NCBI GenBank assembly: GCA_963691815.1
Contig: OY829650.1
Location: 9,289,027 to 9,353,026 of the forward strand
DNA: 64,000 nucleotides
Origin: Echiichthys vipera
Taxonomy: Eukaryota; Chordata; Actinopteri; Perciformes; Trachinidae
Direction: 5' to 3'
The notes under the pieces were generated by a model. The model made no database searches and had not been told where the DNA came from. It saw only the letters and a program-made list of their open reading frames with translations. Numbering within the stretch: the first letter of the stretch is position 1; the number at the start of each line of letters is the position of its first letter. The position numbers and the translations under genes were made by a program. Shown here in pieces: positions 51,401 to 63,168 of this stretch.

Positions 51401-54400
51401 GGTACATTCAGTGAGGTGGAAAGGAAGTCTAGAAATAAACAACCGCCACATTAGAGGTCAGTTCCAACAATAACCAGTGGGTTTTAACTTGGATCTTCAT
51501 CTGGTCAAATAATTAGGAACTCACATCACAGATGTAATGTCAATAAAAACTAATTAAAAAAAATTAATATAGCTGTTCACTGAATCGGATTTGTCTGTGT
51601 GTCTTTTGGTTGTTGGAATTTCATTCCACAAAAGGATATTAAAAAACAAAAAAATAGTGGTTATTTGAGTTTCGTTTTAAAATACAAACATTTTAATTTA
51701 CAAGGCATTATCCTTTATCAAGGCAAGAAAGGGTTGGACTATATTTAAAAAAAGGATTTGTTTTTCATTGTTGGGAGGTTAAAGCAATTCTTACCTTTCT
51801 GGCATTTTTACACATTTCTTTTGTAATCATAAAATGCTCCTTAAAAGCGTTTGGCACACTAAAATGTCATATAAATTCATCAGGTGTTGAAACTCATATT
51901 TCTGATAAAAGTCATTTCCAGTCATTTCATTCAGCCCAAAGCAAGTCAGGCAGGGGAAAGAGGGTGGGACTTTGGAGAGAGGTGAAGTTGTTCATGTTAA
52001 ATTTTTTTGCAAAGTGCTGTGCAACATGCCAGAAATGCCTGTCTTCTAGTGATTTCGTTTTTATTTTAACTAAAAAAAATGAAAAACAAACCATTTTTAA
52101 AATGTATCCCATCCCTTTCTGACCTTGATAAAGAAAAAAACGCCTTCAAAAATCAAACAACCACTCAGTTTTTTTTTTTTTAGTGTCCTTTTGTGAAATG
52201 AAAAGCAAATGACCAAAAGATACATGGACCGGGATTGCACCTAAATATAAAAACCTTGAGCCTGCTTTAATGATGTGTCTTTGCATGCTTGTATCAATAT
52301 TGTGTGGCTATAATCACTTCAAGACTATGGATAGTTGGAAGCATAATGTAATAATCTTGTACATGTACAGTGTAATGTTTTTAAGGCAACTGTTTTCTGT
52401 TAATGTGACAGCCCCACAACACCCTTTGTTTGCAAATACTGGTTGGTTGAAACCATGGTTTCACCCGTCAAAAGTTGCAAATTTGGCGTAAGCTCTAATA
52501 GCGGCTAGAAAATAAAATGATAGGTTTTTCTGGCCTTTGTCATCTGTACTGAGTTATTATTTAGGATAATATTTATAATAAGTACAGATTGTATTTGTAC
52601 AGTGTGAAGCAATGACAATATGGCTCACACTGCATGTAAGAAAAGAATGGGTAGAAAATACACTCTGGTCTCTGTTGTAAAGATGTATTGAGCCAAAGCG
52701 AGGCAGATGTGGTGAGGCTATCAGAGCCTTCGGGGTAGGAATGTGCGTATTTCTGCTCAAGTTAAACATGATGGCTGCCTCAGTTGACCAATTACGGATG
52801 AAGATTAATTTATTAGTGACTTGGGCTTTGCATTCACTTCAACTTACCACTGTTAATGTATATATTATACTGTATATATAGTATATAATGTATATAGCAT
52901 AGTTGAACTAAAACACAATCACCCTAATATAAACAGTAATGATTATCCCCCTTTATCTAAGTAACACACAGTATATATAGACAAGAAATGTAGATAAAAG
53001 GCACTTGATAGCAATAGACTCACTCTCACTAACGGTATGTGGGCAAATTACAGTGTGACTGGAGTGAGCGAAATAACTAAAATACTCAAAGTATGGAGGT
53101 TAATATTCAAAATCAGTGCAATTATGTGATGTAAATTCCTTTTTTAATGTTTGTGGAATGTACATTATAAACCCAAGTTAGATTTCATTTCATACTTTGT
53201 TAAAAATATTTAATCTAAAATCTGACTGACCTGCTTTCTTCAACATAGGAAATTGTGGCAACCAGTGACAATACCAGACATTTTTCTTCTGTTTCAGTTG
53301 CCCTGTAACTGCTCTGTGCATTATTTTATCACAAAAATACCCCAGAGAAATCAAAAGCGCGAGGAAATGTCAAGGTTTTGTTCGAAGCGGATGTCTCTGT
53401 TTTGGAAGGAAATGTAAGCAATGGCCTTTTGACACCCACGCTGCTATTGTGTAATCAGATTGCAATGTCCACTCCAGAATTAACTCCTCTTCAAATGAGT
53501 GAGTCCAGCATTTTGATTACCTCCCCTGCTGCTAACATTGATGTTGTAGTGCCACCCACCTCCTCGCTACCAACGTGTTTGTGCTCTGATCACATAGCGA
53601 GTAGCAAACACATACTCAAACACACAAAAGCATACACACATACTTAAAACTCAGGCTGAGCCAGTGAGATAAAGCTATCTAATTATATTCCTCATTTGCA
53701 GCTCTGATCCATAGAATAGATTCCCCGCAGCTACTTTAGCAAGCCTTTAGCAGCCTGCAAGCCGTTGATCTTGCTGTGTGTTGTAGTCGTAGCTCATACA
53801 AACCAAACACTTATATTTAATACCCAATCACAGGTTAATACATAGACACCACACACAAAAATGTCCTTGTAAGAACTATAGCACATGCATGTTGTACTAA
53901 TACTGCCTGTTGACAAACAGTGAAGGGGAACAGCTTTTAATACATTTTCTTAAATTGGCTACAGCATTGATTCTGCAGCAACGAGCAGCCTTGCAGCATC
54001 CTCCAGTAGCATACCAAGACGCCATCTGGCAAAGTCTCATTAAAATGCTAATTCATTTTAATAAGAGACAGGTAATAAACTGCAATTATGTATCGTCAGA
54101 AAGATGGCAGAGAGCGGGAGTTTGAGGGAAGTTGGCAGAGAAGCGAGTTGTCTCACTAATCAAGAAGCTGCCTCACTTGCCACCCCCACAAACCCATAAT
54201 CTTAACCTTAACCATCACAAGAGACATGCTTACTGTTGTATTTTAAAAGCTTACTTTTAATGGTCTTCTAACCATGAACAAAGGATGAAATGAAAACATC
54301 TCCTTGTGTAATTTTTTGGGAACATCTCTTTAGAAACATGACCTTTAAATCGAAAGAAATATAGGTGGATTAGAGTGATTATGTCAATTTCCTTGCGTAT

Positions 54401-55659
54401 TGTTTTTAATTTGACTATTTCCGCAATCTGTCTAGGGAGCTCAACATTAATTTCTCTAAAAGAAACCCTAAATCTTACAGGATGCGATGAGCTTGTAATG
54501 TGAACAAACACAAGGCTACTGATTAAAGCATGTCTGTCTTGTGAAGAGGTCATAAGTTGAGTGACGATGATAAGAGCTAATTAAGAGTAGAGAGAAGCAA
54601 AATAAAAATAAATTAATTGGGAAAGTTTGTCAAACAACAACACTATTAGTGTAGATGTTCATGTAGTTTAAATCAGCAATATTACTAGTTTTCTTCATAA
54701 CACTCGTGGCAAACTGCTATCTAATTTCACTTTAAATTACTGTATATGAAATAATTATAAAATACAATATGCTTGGATCAAATACATAATTCCTCCATGG
54801 TGTTATTCTTGAACTCTATCTGCATCTTTTTAAATATAAAACTAATGTAAATGTAAACCATTGTCTCTGTACTTTGCTTTTCTGGAATTGTATTGACAGG
54901 GAGCTCTTCAGGACCAAAGGGAAAATACACTTGAAAGACAGAATTGGGTCATGTGTGACATCTTGTCTTCATATTAGTGCTGTCACCTGGTGTGAACAGC
55001 CTCCAGACCAGATGGCAAGCAGACCAGTCATTTAGACTAAGCTGCCCTTGTCAGGCAAGATCTTGTAGCCTGACCAAGGTTTTAACACACACTGGCTCGA
55101 AGTCCATACCTGCAGGTTTTAATCAAACTTATTATGAGAGAAACCTCACATTTCCAAAATTGTTTCGTGGTGGTTAGAAGTATATTTACATTACAATTTG
55201 TAACAACATACAGTATTTTCTCGTACAGTGTGAGGGATGTTTTAACATTTTTGGAAAATGTATTTATAGAGAGCCCAGGCTTATTGTTTCGCTGTTTTCT
55301 TTTTGTGTGTTTGTTTTTGACAACTTATTGGTTTATCTAGATGAGAGAAATCAAGCCAGCCATAAATCAACAATTTCTTGATCCGGAATTAGGTCTAGGC
55401 CCCCACTTATGCCCTTTGTTCAGTCCCACCTTTTCCTTGGGTAGATTTTACAGAGGCATGTGGCATGCTTCCTGGGGAAGAGTGTATGGTAGCAAATTGC
55501 TGAACACTTCAGGTGTTGCTGCATGAAACAGGAGGGAAATTAGAATATAAGGTAAAAACTCTCGATAGAGCTTTATTGTCATATGATCTAAAACTGATAA
55601 TGAATTGTATTATCCATGTTTCAATGTATGTAACTCATACTCAGATTATTCTGTTTCAG
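48447..55659 (+). other. kirrel3: kirrel3 intron H-I (Ig4/Ig5 boundary)
   Basis: Phase-1 intron of 7.2 kb. Apart from an AT-rich near-palindromic patch at about 52855-52900 (tatatactgtatatatagta type) and A/T homopolymers, I see nothing that stands out. No exon-like KIRREL sequence, no RNA gene and no clear transposon ends were seen. Confidence 0.8.
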
Positions 55660-55760
55660 GGCCACCTACTATCTCCAGTACACAGACTCAGCAAGCTTTA
55701 CATGGAGAAAAAGGACAAATCAAATGTTTCATTAGAAGTACGCCTCCTCCAGACCGCATT
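55660..55760 (+). CDS. kirrel3: kirrel3 exon I: N-terminal part of Ig5
   Basis: Encodes residues 374-406 (phase 1 in, phase 0 out). It reads PPTISSTQTQQALHGEKGQI, then KCFIRSTPPPDRI. C395 is the B-strand cysteine. The TPPPDRI turn is shared across the KIRREL family, while STQTQ and the LHGEKGQIKCFIRS segment are of the KIRREL3 type. The acceptor is ...ctgtttcag and the donor ATT/gtaagt. Confidence 0.97.
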
Positions 55761-55963
55761 GTAAGTACACTGGAATATCTAATTTCTTCTGACCTCACCT
55801 TTTCTCACTGAACTTTGCCTGGCTTTATTGCAAGGATACATTTCTGGATCTATTGTACCTAAATGCTTCAAATTATGTGAATAACCACTCTTTTCATATC
55901 TGTGTGTGAATTATGATGCCTGACTGAACTATGAATATAATGCTTGACTGCACTATTCATCTG

Positions 55964-56725
55964 TTAAAGCGAATGCTTCTACATTCTGAAAATCAGTTGA
56001 GACCCTGAGACAGATTTGAAATAAGCATCCTGCCCCACCCCAAACAAACTCCTCCCCTCAGTGTTCCATGATTCCTCCCCCCAAGCTCATATCCGTCCCT
56101 AGCCTCCTAACGACACGCAGAGCCAGAAGCCGCCTGGCTAAAAATACAAAGCTAACGTATGCTAACGTGTTGACATAGCCGTTAATCAGACCGGGACGTT
56201 CACAGTCATAAGCCAGTATTGGCACAGACTTATGGGGCCTATATCTGTAACATCTACCACAATAAAATGCAAAATTACCTGTTCAACAAAAAGTCTGCTA
56301 TCTCAGCATCTGATTTCAGTCATTGGTTCCTATGTAGGTCATATTTCTGCCTTTTCCTTGGTCGACTTATTTTTTCTCTAACCTTCGCCGTTGGAGCAAG
56401 CAGAGGCTGCTTGTTGGTATCTGTCTTTTCCTTCTCCATGGTAATATTAGCTCCGATAGCTGAGCTGCTAAGCTAATCATTAACCGCTCAGAGTTTACAG
56501 AGAGGGAGGGGGAGTGATAGGGGGTGAGGCGGCGATGACGCAAAGCAGGTGAGACGACCGGTTGGCTCTCTTTGGTTAATTTCTATGCAGGCCTACGGCA
56601 GATAGACTGATTGGATTTTTTTGGTTCTTTTTGCTATTCATATTGTGTATGAATAGGACCACAGGACCATAATCAGGATGTTAATTAGAATTACCAATAT
56701 TCCAAATTATAGACTATAGCTTTAA
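55964..56725. mobile_element. Possible non-autonomous DNA element, 0.76 kb
   Basis: The left edge ttaaagcgaatgcttctaca and the reverse complement of the right edge, ttaaagctatagtctataat, start with the same seven bases and stay similar. The interior is more CpG-rich than its surroundings (for example gaggcggcgatgacgc near 56526 and gacgaccggttgg near 56553). No transposase is visible and no target duplication is clear. This is a tentative call. Confidence 0.4.
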
Positions 56726-57084
56726 CTACACATAGGCAGCAGCACATGAGTAAAGAAAAGTTGAAGAAGTTTATAGTATATAGTAAAGATTGGCATCAAA
56801 ATATAGTTTAAATCTTCAATTTCCCATTTGATTCATGCTTGTGCTCTGTTAGCACTGATCCCATTAAGATTTATGGACCTTATATAAACAGCCTTCTCTC
56901 AGAGCTCACGTTGTGCTTATTATTAATTTGTATGTGTGTGGGTGTGTTCATATGCACGTGGTTAATTGCCATACTTTGTCATCTAATGTGTGTTTTTATT
57001 ATATTGATATCCAGCATTAACCAGCAACATAATTAATATCAGGTTTATTTGAGAGGGGTGCCTCCAGAGGCTGTGCTGCTGGGT

Positions 57085-57200
57085 CTTAAAGGGGACATTT
57101 TAGTCTAATTTTCAGGTTCATACAAACGTATGTTGGGTCTTTACAAGAACATGTTTACATGCTTTTAATGTTAAAAATATTTCTCATACTGTCAATACTG
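57085..57200. repeat. Fragment of interspersed fish repeat (copy 2)
   Basis: Starts cttaaaggggacatttta and contains the exact 19-mer ctaattttcaggttcatac (57105-57123) also present at 17129-17147, followed by tttctcatactgtc. The ttaaaggggac start matches a common teleost short DNA element from memory. Confidence 0.65.
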
Positions 57201-58869
57201 TCAATTTATATGAGCACACATTTTTTTTCCAATGGGCTGTACAGTCTTACAACATCCATATATTCATATAAAAGCTCCACTCATTGGAAGAATAAGACCA
57301 AGGAAACCTCACCTCGGTCATTTTGTACCCTAGAAGTCAACAGCATTCTACCACTTGAACCTGGGAACCATATGTAACACAGCATTTCATAACTCCATAT
57401 AGTCACCTTTCCATTACTTGCAAGATTGAAGTTGAATATGCATGATAATCCTCTGAGTGCCAATTTGGCTTTCTCTTTATTTATAATGAATTGCCTCATT
57501 TGCCAGTTAAAAATCAACAAAAACGAATCATCTAATTCTCATCATAGTCACCCAAAACAAATGGTCTGAACAAAAGCAGCCACTAAATGATATGTGTTAC
57601 ATTATTACAACACTGTATTAATAACTCCAATATATGCAAATATCTATTGTTTTCCTACATTATGCCACATCGCATTAGTCGATCATATGTCAGACCCATC
57701 ACTTCCTTATGCCTATTATACACTGCAAAAATTACAAGCGCTCTCAGTTTTCTGGCATTTTGTCTTTTGTTACATTACACATTACATTTATTCAAGATGT
57801 TCTAATGAGCTACTGTCTATCAGAGAAGCAATAAATGTTTATTCATTTAAAATAAATTTGAATGTATGAATTACATAATCATAATTTGGAAGCAAAAAAT
57901 TGTCTTACTCTAACAAATAAGACATCTATTTGCCAAAATGCAGTGCTTTCCAAAATACCTTCACATATATACCGTATATATTTATATTGTTGTAATATAT
58001 ACATAACACATGTACCAATGTGACATGACAGTTTACAGTAAGTTTTGAAGAAATTTGTTGTTGAGAAAAGTCCTAAGAAAAGTCTATCAGATTCATGACG
58101 CAAACTGCAGAACTGTTCGCGCCTGTGTTCTTATAATAATGAATCCCATTGTCCTTGTAAATTCAAAGGTCATTTCCGTCGATCCTAATTAACATGGGTC
58201 TGCCACCCTGCCAACCTCCATAAAAGGCCATGAGACTTAAAGGCTGTGCACACAGATATTGCAAAGAAAAGTTGAGAGGTCAAGATTTTGTTCTTACTGG
58301 AGAACTGGTGAATGTCTGAATCTCTGTAAAAACTGTGGTTGTCGGTTTTAAGACGATATTTCTTCCAGAGAAAGGAAAAAAACAGTTAGTGAATGAAGCC
58401 CAGTGTTCGGGAATGCTTTTACCATTTACAATAGAATTTAACATCTCTAATATATGCCAACTGATTCATTTCTCTCTGATATGTTCCTCTAACTCAACTA
58501 CTCACCAAAAAAAAAAAATGAGCTAACATCCTTGCACTAACTCATACCCTATTATACCAGAATGAAATATAACTATCCCTTTATACCTTTAATCTACTCA
58601 TGGATATAATTTGCTTCCATAGGGATGTATATTGCAAGATAAATCTACCCAAGAGAGTGCAGGGATCATCCAAGGGCATGTAGGTGAAATCATATAATGG
58701 TTGCAGGTTAGCAGCATCATTTAAGGAAACATAGGAAAAAGAACTACACTTTAAGCATCTGAAATACTCAAAGACGTTACTGTTTCTTGTGTGTAAATGC
58801 GCTTGCGTGCTGCAGCAGTTTCAACAAGGTGGTCTCCGCAAACTGCTCATGCAAGATGTGTGGCTAGGG

Positions 58870-58985
58870 GGCTTAGGGGGGCATGAATGTCTACCAAATT
58901 TCATGACATTCCATCCAATAGCTCACTCAAAAGCAGAAATGTCAACATCATGGTGGCCACAGAGGAAAGGTCAGGGGGTTATCAA
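58870..58985. repeat. Teleost interspersed repeat adjoining exon J
   Basis: Strings such as taccaaatttcatgacattc, catccaatagctcactcaaa and catggtggccacagaggaaa follow in the order I remember from a very common fish repeat. Its right edge lies about 30 bases before the exon J acceptor. Confidence 0.65.
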
Positions 58986-59016
58986 TGCTTATGCATTTCC
59001 CTCTGTCTTTTCTCAG

Positions 59017-59215
59017 GCCTGGTCATGGAAAGAAACCGTCTTGGAGTCTGGAACATCAGGCCGCTACACTGTGGAGACCGTCACCACAGAGGAAGGAGTA
59101 ATCTCCACACTGACTATGAGTAACATTGTCCCAGCTGACTTCCAGACCATCTACAACTGCACCGCATGGAACAGCTTTGGCTCGGACACTGAGATCATAC
59201 GCCTTAAGGAACAAG
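59017..59215 (+). CDS. kirrel3: kirrel3 exon J: C-terminal part of Ig5
   Basis: Encodes residues 407-472 plus the first base of codon 473 (phase 0 in, phase 1 out). It opens AWSWKETVLESGTSGRYTVE, continues TTEEGVISTLTMSNIVPADF and closes with QTIYNCTAWNSFGSDTEIIR then LKEQ. W408/W410 and C454 (pairing with C395) complete Ig5, and N453 in NCT is a predicted glycosylation site. At 199 bp it is the longest exon here. The acceptor is tttctcag and the donor CAAG/gtggga. An open frame starts upstream at 58789 and runs through the exon, but the exon begins at 59017. Confidence 0.97.
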
Positions 59216-60712
59216 GTGGGAGCCAAGGTTCGACAGGTTCCACCTTCCTCTTCTTCAAATCACTTGACTGTGGTTTTCTACATAGCGATAGATGGTAGAT
59301 GGTGACAAAGCTGTCATGCGCCACTGTGTCTGTGAGCCTGTGATTGTACACGTTAATATTAGCGGTTTAGTGTGTACGTTTGTGAATGTGCTTTTGTATA
59401 CGTATACGAGGCAGGATTTCAAAAACAAATTGGTCATCTATAAATAATGTAAATGCACAAAAACGAATACAAACAACACATTTTAGTTGTGACGACTATG
59501 AACACAGATACACACACAGATTAAGTAAATTGTAAAGTGCATTTTTACAGTGATACAGCAGCTATATGTACATAAACACAATTTTAGATTTTTTTATCAG
59601 AATTAATTTGCCCCAAATTGATATTTTACTAAATTTGAACTGCAAGATAGTTGTAAAAAAAAAAACTACAGTGCATGGCCTTAATTCTGAAACGTTTGAT
59701 CTACAGTGATGGTAAATTCCTGACAAATTAGTTTTCTGGGTTACCATAATGTCCATTCCCTGAACTGGTGACCCAGCATACAATGGGCACTGAATATAAA
59801 ACACATTGTGCTTTCTGCTTTCTTTATTAATAGACGCTTAAACCCTTTTCCTTCTGTTGCTTAAAAAATTAATACTTTATATCTGTCGACCTTTCCACCT
59901 CTACCGTAGGGGGAAGCTGTGTTTTCTATCCACTTATCGCAAATGATAAATTATGAGCTGCTTATGTGAAAGCGACATTGATCAATGGAGACATTAAACA
60001 GGCTTTAATGGTGTAGGAAGAGTACTTGGTTGTTTTGCATTTGTTTAAAATGCGAGAAGGTCATGAATGTGGGCTGGTAACTCGGGTCATTAAAGTGTGC
60101 TTTAATGAGAACCTCTAATGTTGGAGCAGCATATAGATGCAGGTTTAATCTCTTCATAGTCACAAATGCACTATAACATCCTCGCAGAAACACACAAACA
60201 TGATTATGCTTAAACTAATGCACAAAGTCTTGCAAAATAAAAGCCCTCGGTGAGAGGCTTATTTAACCTAATGAGTGTAGATTAAAAGTTATTAGACAGT
60301 AGGATAATGAGACAATATTAGTAGGAACATGTTTACCTGCACTTGCAGTAAAGCAAAATGTTAAGTAATTTGTTTTCTTTTAAATTTCGACACAGGACTT
60401 TTTTTGTGACGCTGCACCTGTGTATTTTTATTTCATAGCCTTATGCTTCAGGGGTAATGTCAAAAGCACTTAGAGGGATGAAATATAGCATATCTTACAA
60501 TAGTTCCTGTTTGTTGCAAAGAAAGAACAAAGGGGAGAATTGAAGAGAATTAGCCCATGTGTGTCTGCCCTGCAGGGAAAAGTGGCCTCAACATTACGCC
60601 TCTACACTGTTCTGTACTCTCTTTCATGCACCCTATATTGAATTTAATGTACATTTGAGATGTTTGTCGTCTGTTATCATAAAAGGACATTTCTCTTTGT
60701 TGCTCTCTTCAG
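59216..60712 (+). other. kirrel3: kirrel3 intron J-K (Ig5/transmembrane)
   Basis: Phase-1 intron of 1.5 kb. The mammalian protein, as I remember it, has about a dozen extra juxtamembrane residues at this junction. I could not find a convincing matching exon here, although a good acceptor-like site (ctgccctgcag) ends at 60575. Confidence 0.82.
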
Positions 60713-60820
60713 AATCTCTCCCAGTGGCGGTGATCATCGGCATAGCTGTGGGAGCTTTCGTGGCCCTCATTGTCCTCATGGGCACCATTGGAGCATTCTG
60801 TTGCACCCGCTCTCAGCGAA
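60713..60820 (+). CDS. kirrel3: kirrel3 exon K: transmembrane helix
   Basis: Encodes residues 474-508 plus split codons (phase 1/1). After ESLP it reads VAVIIGIAVGAFVALIVLMG and TIGAFCC, a single membrane-spanning helix at about residues 477-501. TRSQR follows as a basic stop-transfer segment on the cytoplasmic side. The GxxxG-like glycines (G482, G486) and the FCC-x-RSQR end match KIRREL3. The acceptor is ...tctcttcag and the donor CGAA/gtatgt. Confidence 0.97.
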
Positions 60821-61712
60821 GTATGTCTCTCCTTCCTCTGTTACATCCACTGAAGCATGCATGCCAAAGTACATGTGCCCCCCCCCCAGCACAATAGAAA
60901 ACAAATGTCCACCTATTCAAATGTAGATATTATTTTCATTCATCTGTTCATCTGATTGCAAGATTTATTTTTTTGTATTTGACTCTTAAATGTGCGGCAT
61001 CTTTTTTAAAAAAAATATCATTGCCAGCTGCTTCAAGACATTTCTGATAAATTACTGAAACAGACTTGTCGAGATGGACATCTTTTTGTGGTGCAGAGAT
61101 AGCCAGGTTTTAATAAGGGCTCATTTCATGCAATCTCAGTCTGGCTGCATTCGCTTTTTATGCTATTTACATCCTGCGCTATGTTCACTGCCACCTACCC
61201 ATGTACCAAGTGACTCAGGTTAGAGACAGTCAGCCACTGTCTCTATCCAAGAACCAATTTGTGCTACTGGTCCCTTCAGCATGTCTATTGTCTGTATACT
61301 ACAGAGGAAGCGCACCTGGTTATGCCCTCACTGCCCGTCTCCATCTGTGCTCACCAGAGAGAACTTGCAAGCAAAATTAAGACAGAAAGTAAGACTTTGT
61401 TATATGACAGTATCATCACCATTGTCCCAAAAAGAATGAGCCACCATGGACGGCTATGTGAGATTGCATGTATGTAGAAATATCATCTTATGTTGGGCAG
61501 GAAAGAAATTATTAATATTGCTTTGTATTGTTTTGCGGGAAAGGGGTGGTGGTGGTGGTGGTGGGGGGGTGTCTTTCGCAAATCAAAATCCAGGGATCTT
61601 TGCTAAATTCAGTCATACTGCAAACTACACTGAAGGGAAAATATAATGTCAACACATAGAGAATGGTGTTTATCCATCTGATTGAGATGTATGTGTCATC
61701 TGTTTCTGCTAG
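60821..61712 (+). other. kirrel3: kirrel3 intron K-L
   Basis: Phase-1 intron of 0.9 kb. It contains a ten-base poly-C (60878-60887) and a GGT/G-rich stretch (61541-61570). Nothing else stands out. Confidence 0.87.
61541..61570 (+). repeat. GGT/poly-G stretch
   Basis: aaggggtggtggtggtggtg runs into gggggggt. It is a G-quadruplex candidate on the sense strand of the kirrel3 pre-mRNA, about 140 bp before exon L. Confidence 0.85.
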
Positions 61713-61822
61713 ATCTGAAGGGAGTCGTGTCGGCGAAAAACGACATCCGGGTGGAGATTGTACACAAAGACCATAATGCAGCACGTGAAAATGAAGAACA
61801 CACCTCCATGAAACAACTGATG
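61713..61822 (+). CDS. kirrel3: kirrel3 exon L: juxtamembrane cytoplasmic tail
   Basis: Encodes residues 510-545 (phase 1 in, phase 0 out). It reads NLKGVVSAKNDIRVEIVHKD and then HNAARENEEHTSMKQLM. The NLKGVVSAKNDIRVEIVHK block is a conserved intracellular signature of KIRREL3. The following acidic part is more divergent. The acceptor is ...tttctgctag and the donor ATG/gtgagt. A reading frame continuing to 61921 is intron read-through. Confidence 0.97.
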
Positions 61823-63081
61823 GTGAGTGTGAGTGTCACAACATACTACTTTCCGCTTCTTATTCATGTTATCAGAAATGCATTCTTAGCTTTTTATATA
61901 TATACCTGTATATATATGTAGATTTTCTTTTGTTTGTTTTTTTGTCCTTCTAAAAGGGGAACTATGCCCATTTTCAAAATGAATAAATGAATACGTTATA
62001 TATATGATCTAAGACGGAAAATATGAGTTAACATGAACAACCCTCTCCCAAATCTGTGAACTAGAGTGCTTAAACTCAAATTTGTGATGTCATTGAGTAT
62101 AATGTCTCAAACTGCTCCAGGAGATTGGAAAATATGTCATATAACACACTGAGATAACCCAGAGGATAGTACATGGGTATAGTTCCTGTTTCAGAACTGA
62201 GAACACTACAGTAGAATAAAGCTTCTTTGGGTATAGAAAAGAAAACAAACATTCTGCGGGGCCACAAAATCCATCTCTCATTAATTGTCTGTGAAGCAGC
62301 TCCAGACTTTGTACTGACATCACAAGTTTGAGAATTACTTCTCTAGTTTCTATGTTCACAAATAGTACTGATTGAACTTTCATAGGCTATGGAAATAACA
62401 TTGAAATTCTTGATTTAGGTGGCGTTTCCCTTCAAGATGCCAGGAATATAGTTAATGAATGTTACTATTGTCATGGTTATTTCATGTGTAATACATTATT
62501 TATGTTTGTTTATATGACTAATGAAAGAACAGAAAGCCATTTAGGTTTTATATGTGCTGTAGTCAAGGCATAGGGTCTATATTTATCATTATTATGCCAC
62601 AAATCCTAGGAGCAGAACAGACCCCAATACACTGTAACTATGCAGATGCTAATACATACTGGGTAATCCTACAGTGGGTGTACTTCCATATCTACATGCC
62701 TTCTAGACACACAAATAACTGTTTCTTCTTTGGAACGGTACCAGTGTTTTGGTTATCATGCAGCTTGCTCCAGGGCTGGGCTATTCGCAGTGTGTTCCCT
62801 TTTTCCCTCAAAAATTGTTAATACAGTCAGTACTTGATGTAAGTGTGGGTAAATGAGCTTAGCTACGTTACAAATCTGTGTTCTGTTAAGATAAATAAAA
62901 GATATCCAGCAATATATTATTAATGCTCCCAGACAGCAATGAGTTAAGGTGAAACGTGTCTGACTAGAAGTGATGAAAGTGAAACCCATCCGTCTCAGAA
63001 TGTCTTTTCACTCTGAGTGGAAGAGTTTCAGAAACTGCACAGACCCTTTATATATACTTTTTTTATTGTATTCCTCTGCAG
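61823..63081 (+). other. kirrel3: kirrel3 intron L-M
   Basis: Phase-0 intron of 1.26 kb, AT-rich, with a tatatataccTGTATATATATG-type patch near 61898-61918. No other feature was recognised. Confidence 0.85.
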
Positions 63082-63168
63082 GTTGAACGGGGAGAGTTCC
63101 AGCAGGAGTCTGTTCTGAAGCAGCTGGAGGTATTACAAGAGGAAGAGAAGGAGTATCAGCACATTAAG
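63082..63168 (+). CDS. kirrel3: kirrel3 exon M: cytoplasmic tail segment
   Basis: Encodes residues 546-574 (phase 0 at both ends). It opens VERGEFQQESVLKQLEVLQE and ends EEKEYQHIK. The segment is charged and probably helical, and it matches the KIRREL3 tail between the juxtamembrane block and the long final exon. Y570 stands where I remember a phenylalanine in human. The acceptor is ...cctctgcag and the donor AAG/gtacgt. The next coding part, expected to begin near a PTNGYYSV-type motif and end in a PDZ ligand, is outside the window. Confidence 0.96.

Larger units (their letters stand above)
55761..59016 (+). other. kirrel3: kirrel3 intron I-J (inside Ig5), repeat-rich
   Basis: Phase-0 intron of 3.3 kb with three repeat-like blocks: a possible 0.76-kb inverted-repeat element (55964-56725), an interspersed-repeat fragment (57085-57200) and a fish repeat ending about 30 bp before exon J (58870-58985). 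Confidence 0.85.

Noticed and set aside
60576..60608. Cryptic exon between Ig5 and the transmembrane exon
   Set aside because: The acceptor is good and the first codons are suggestive, but the phase-compatible donor is weak and the join to exon K makes a stop. Not annotated as coding.
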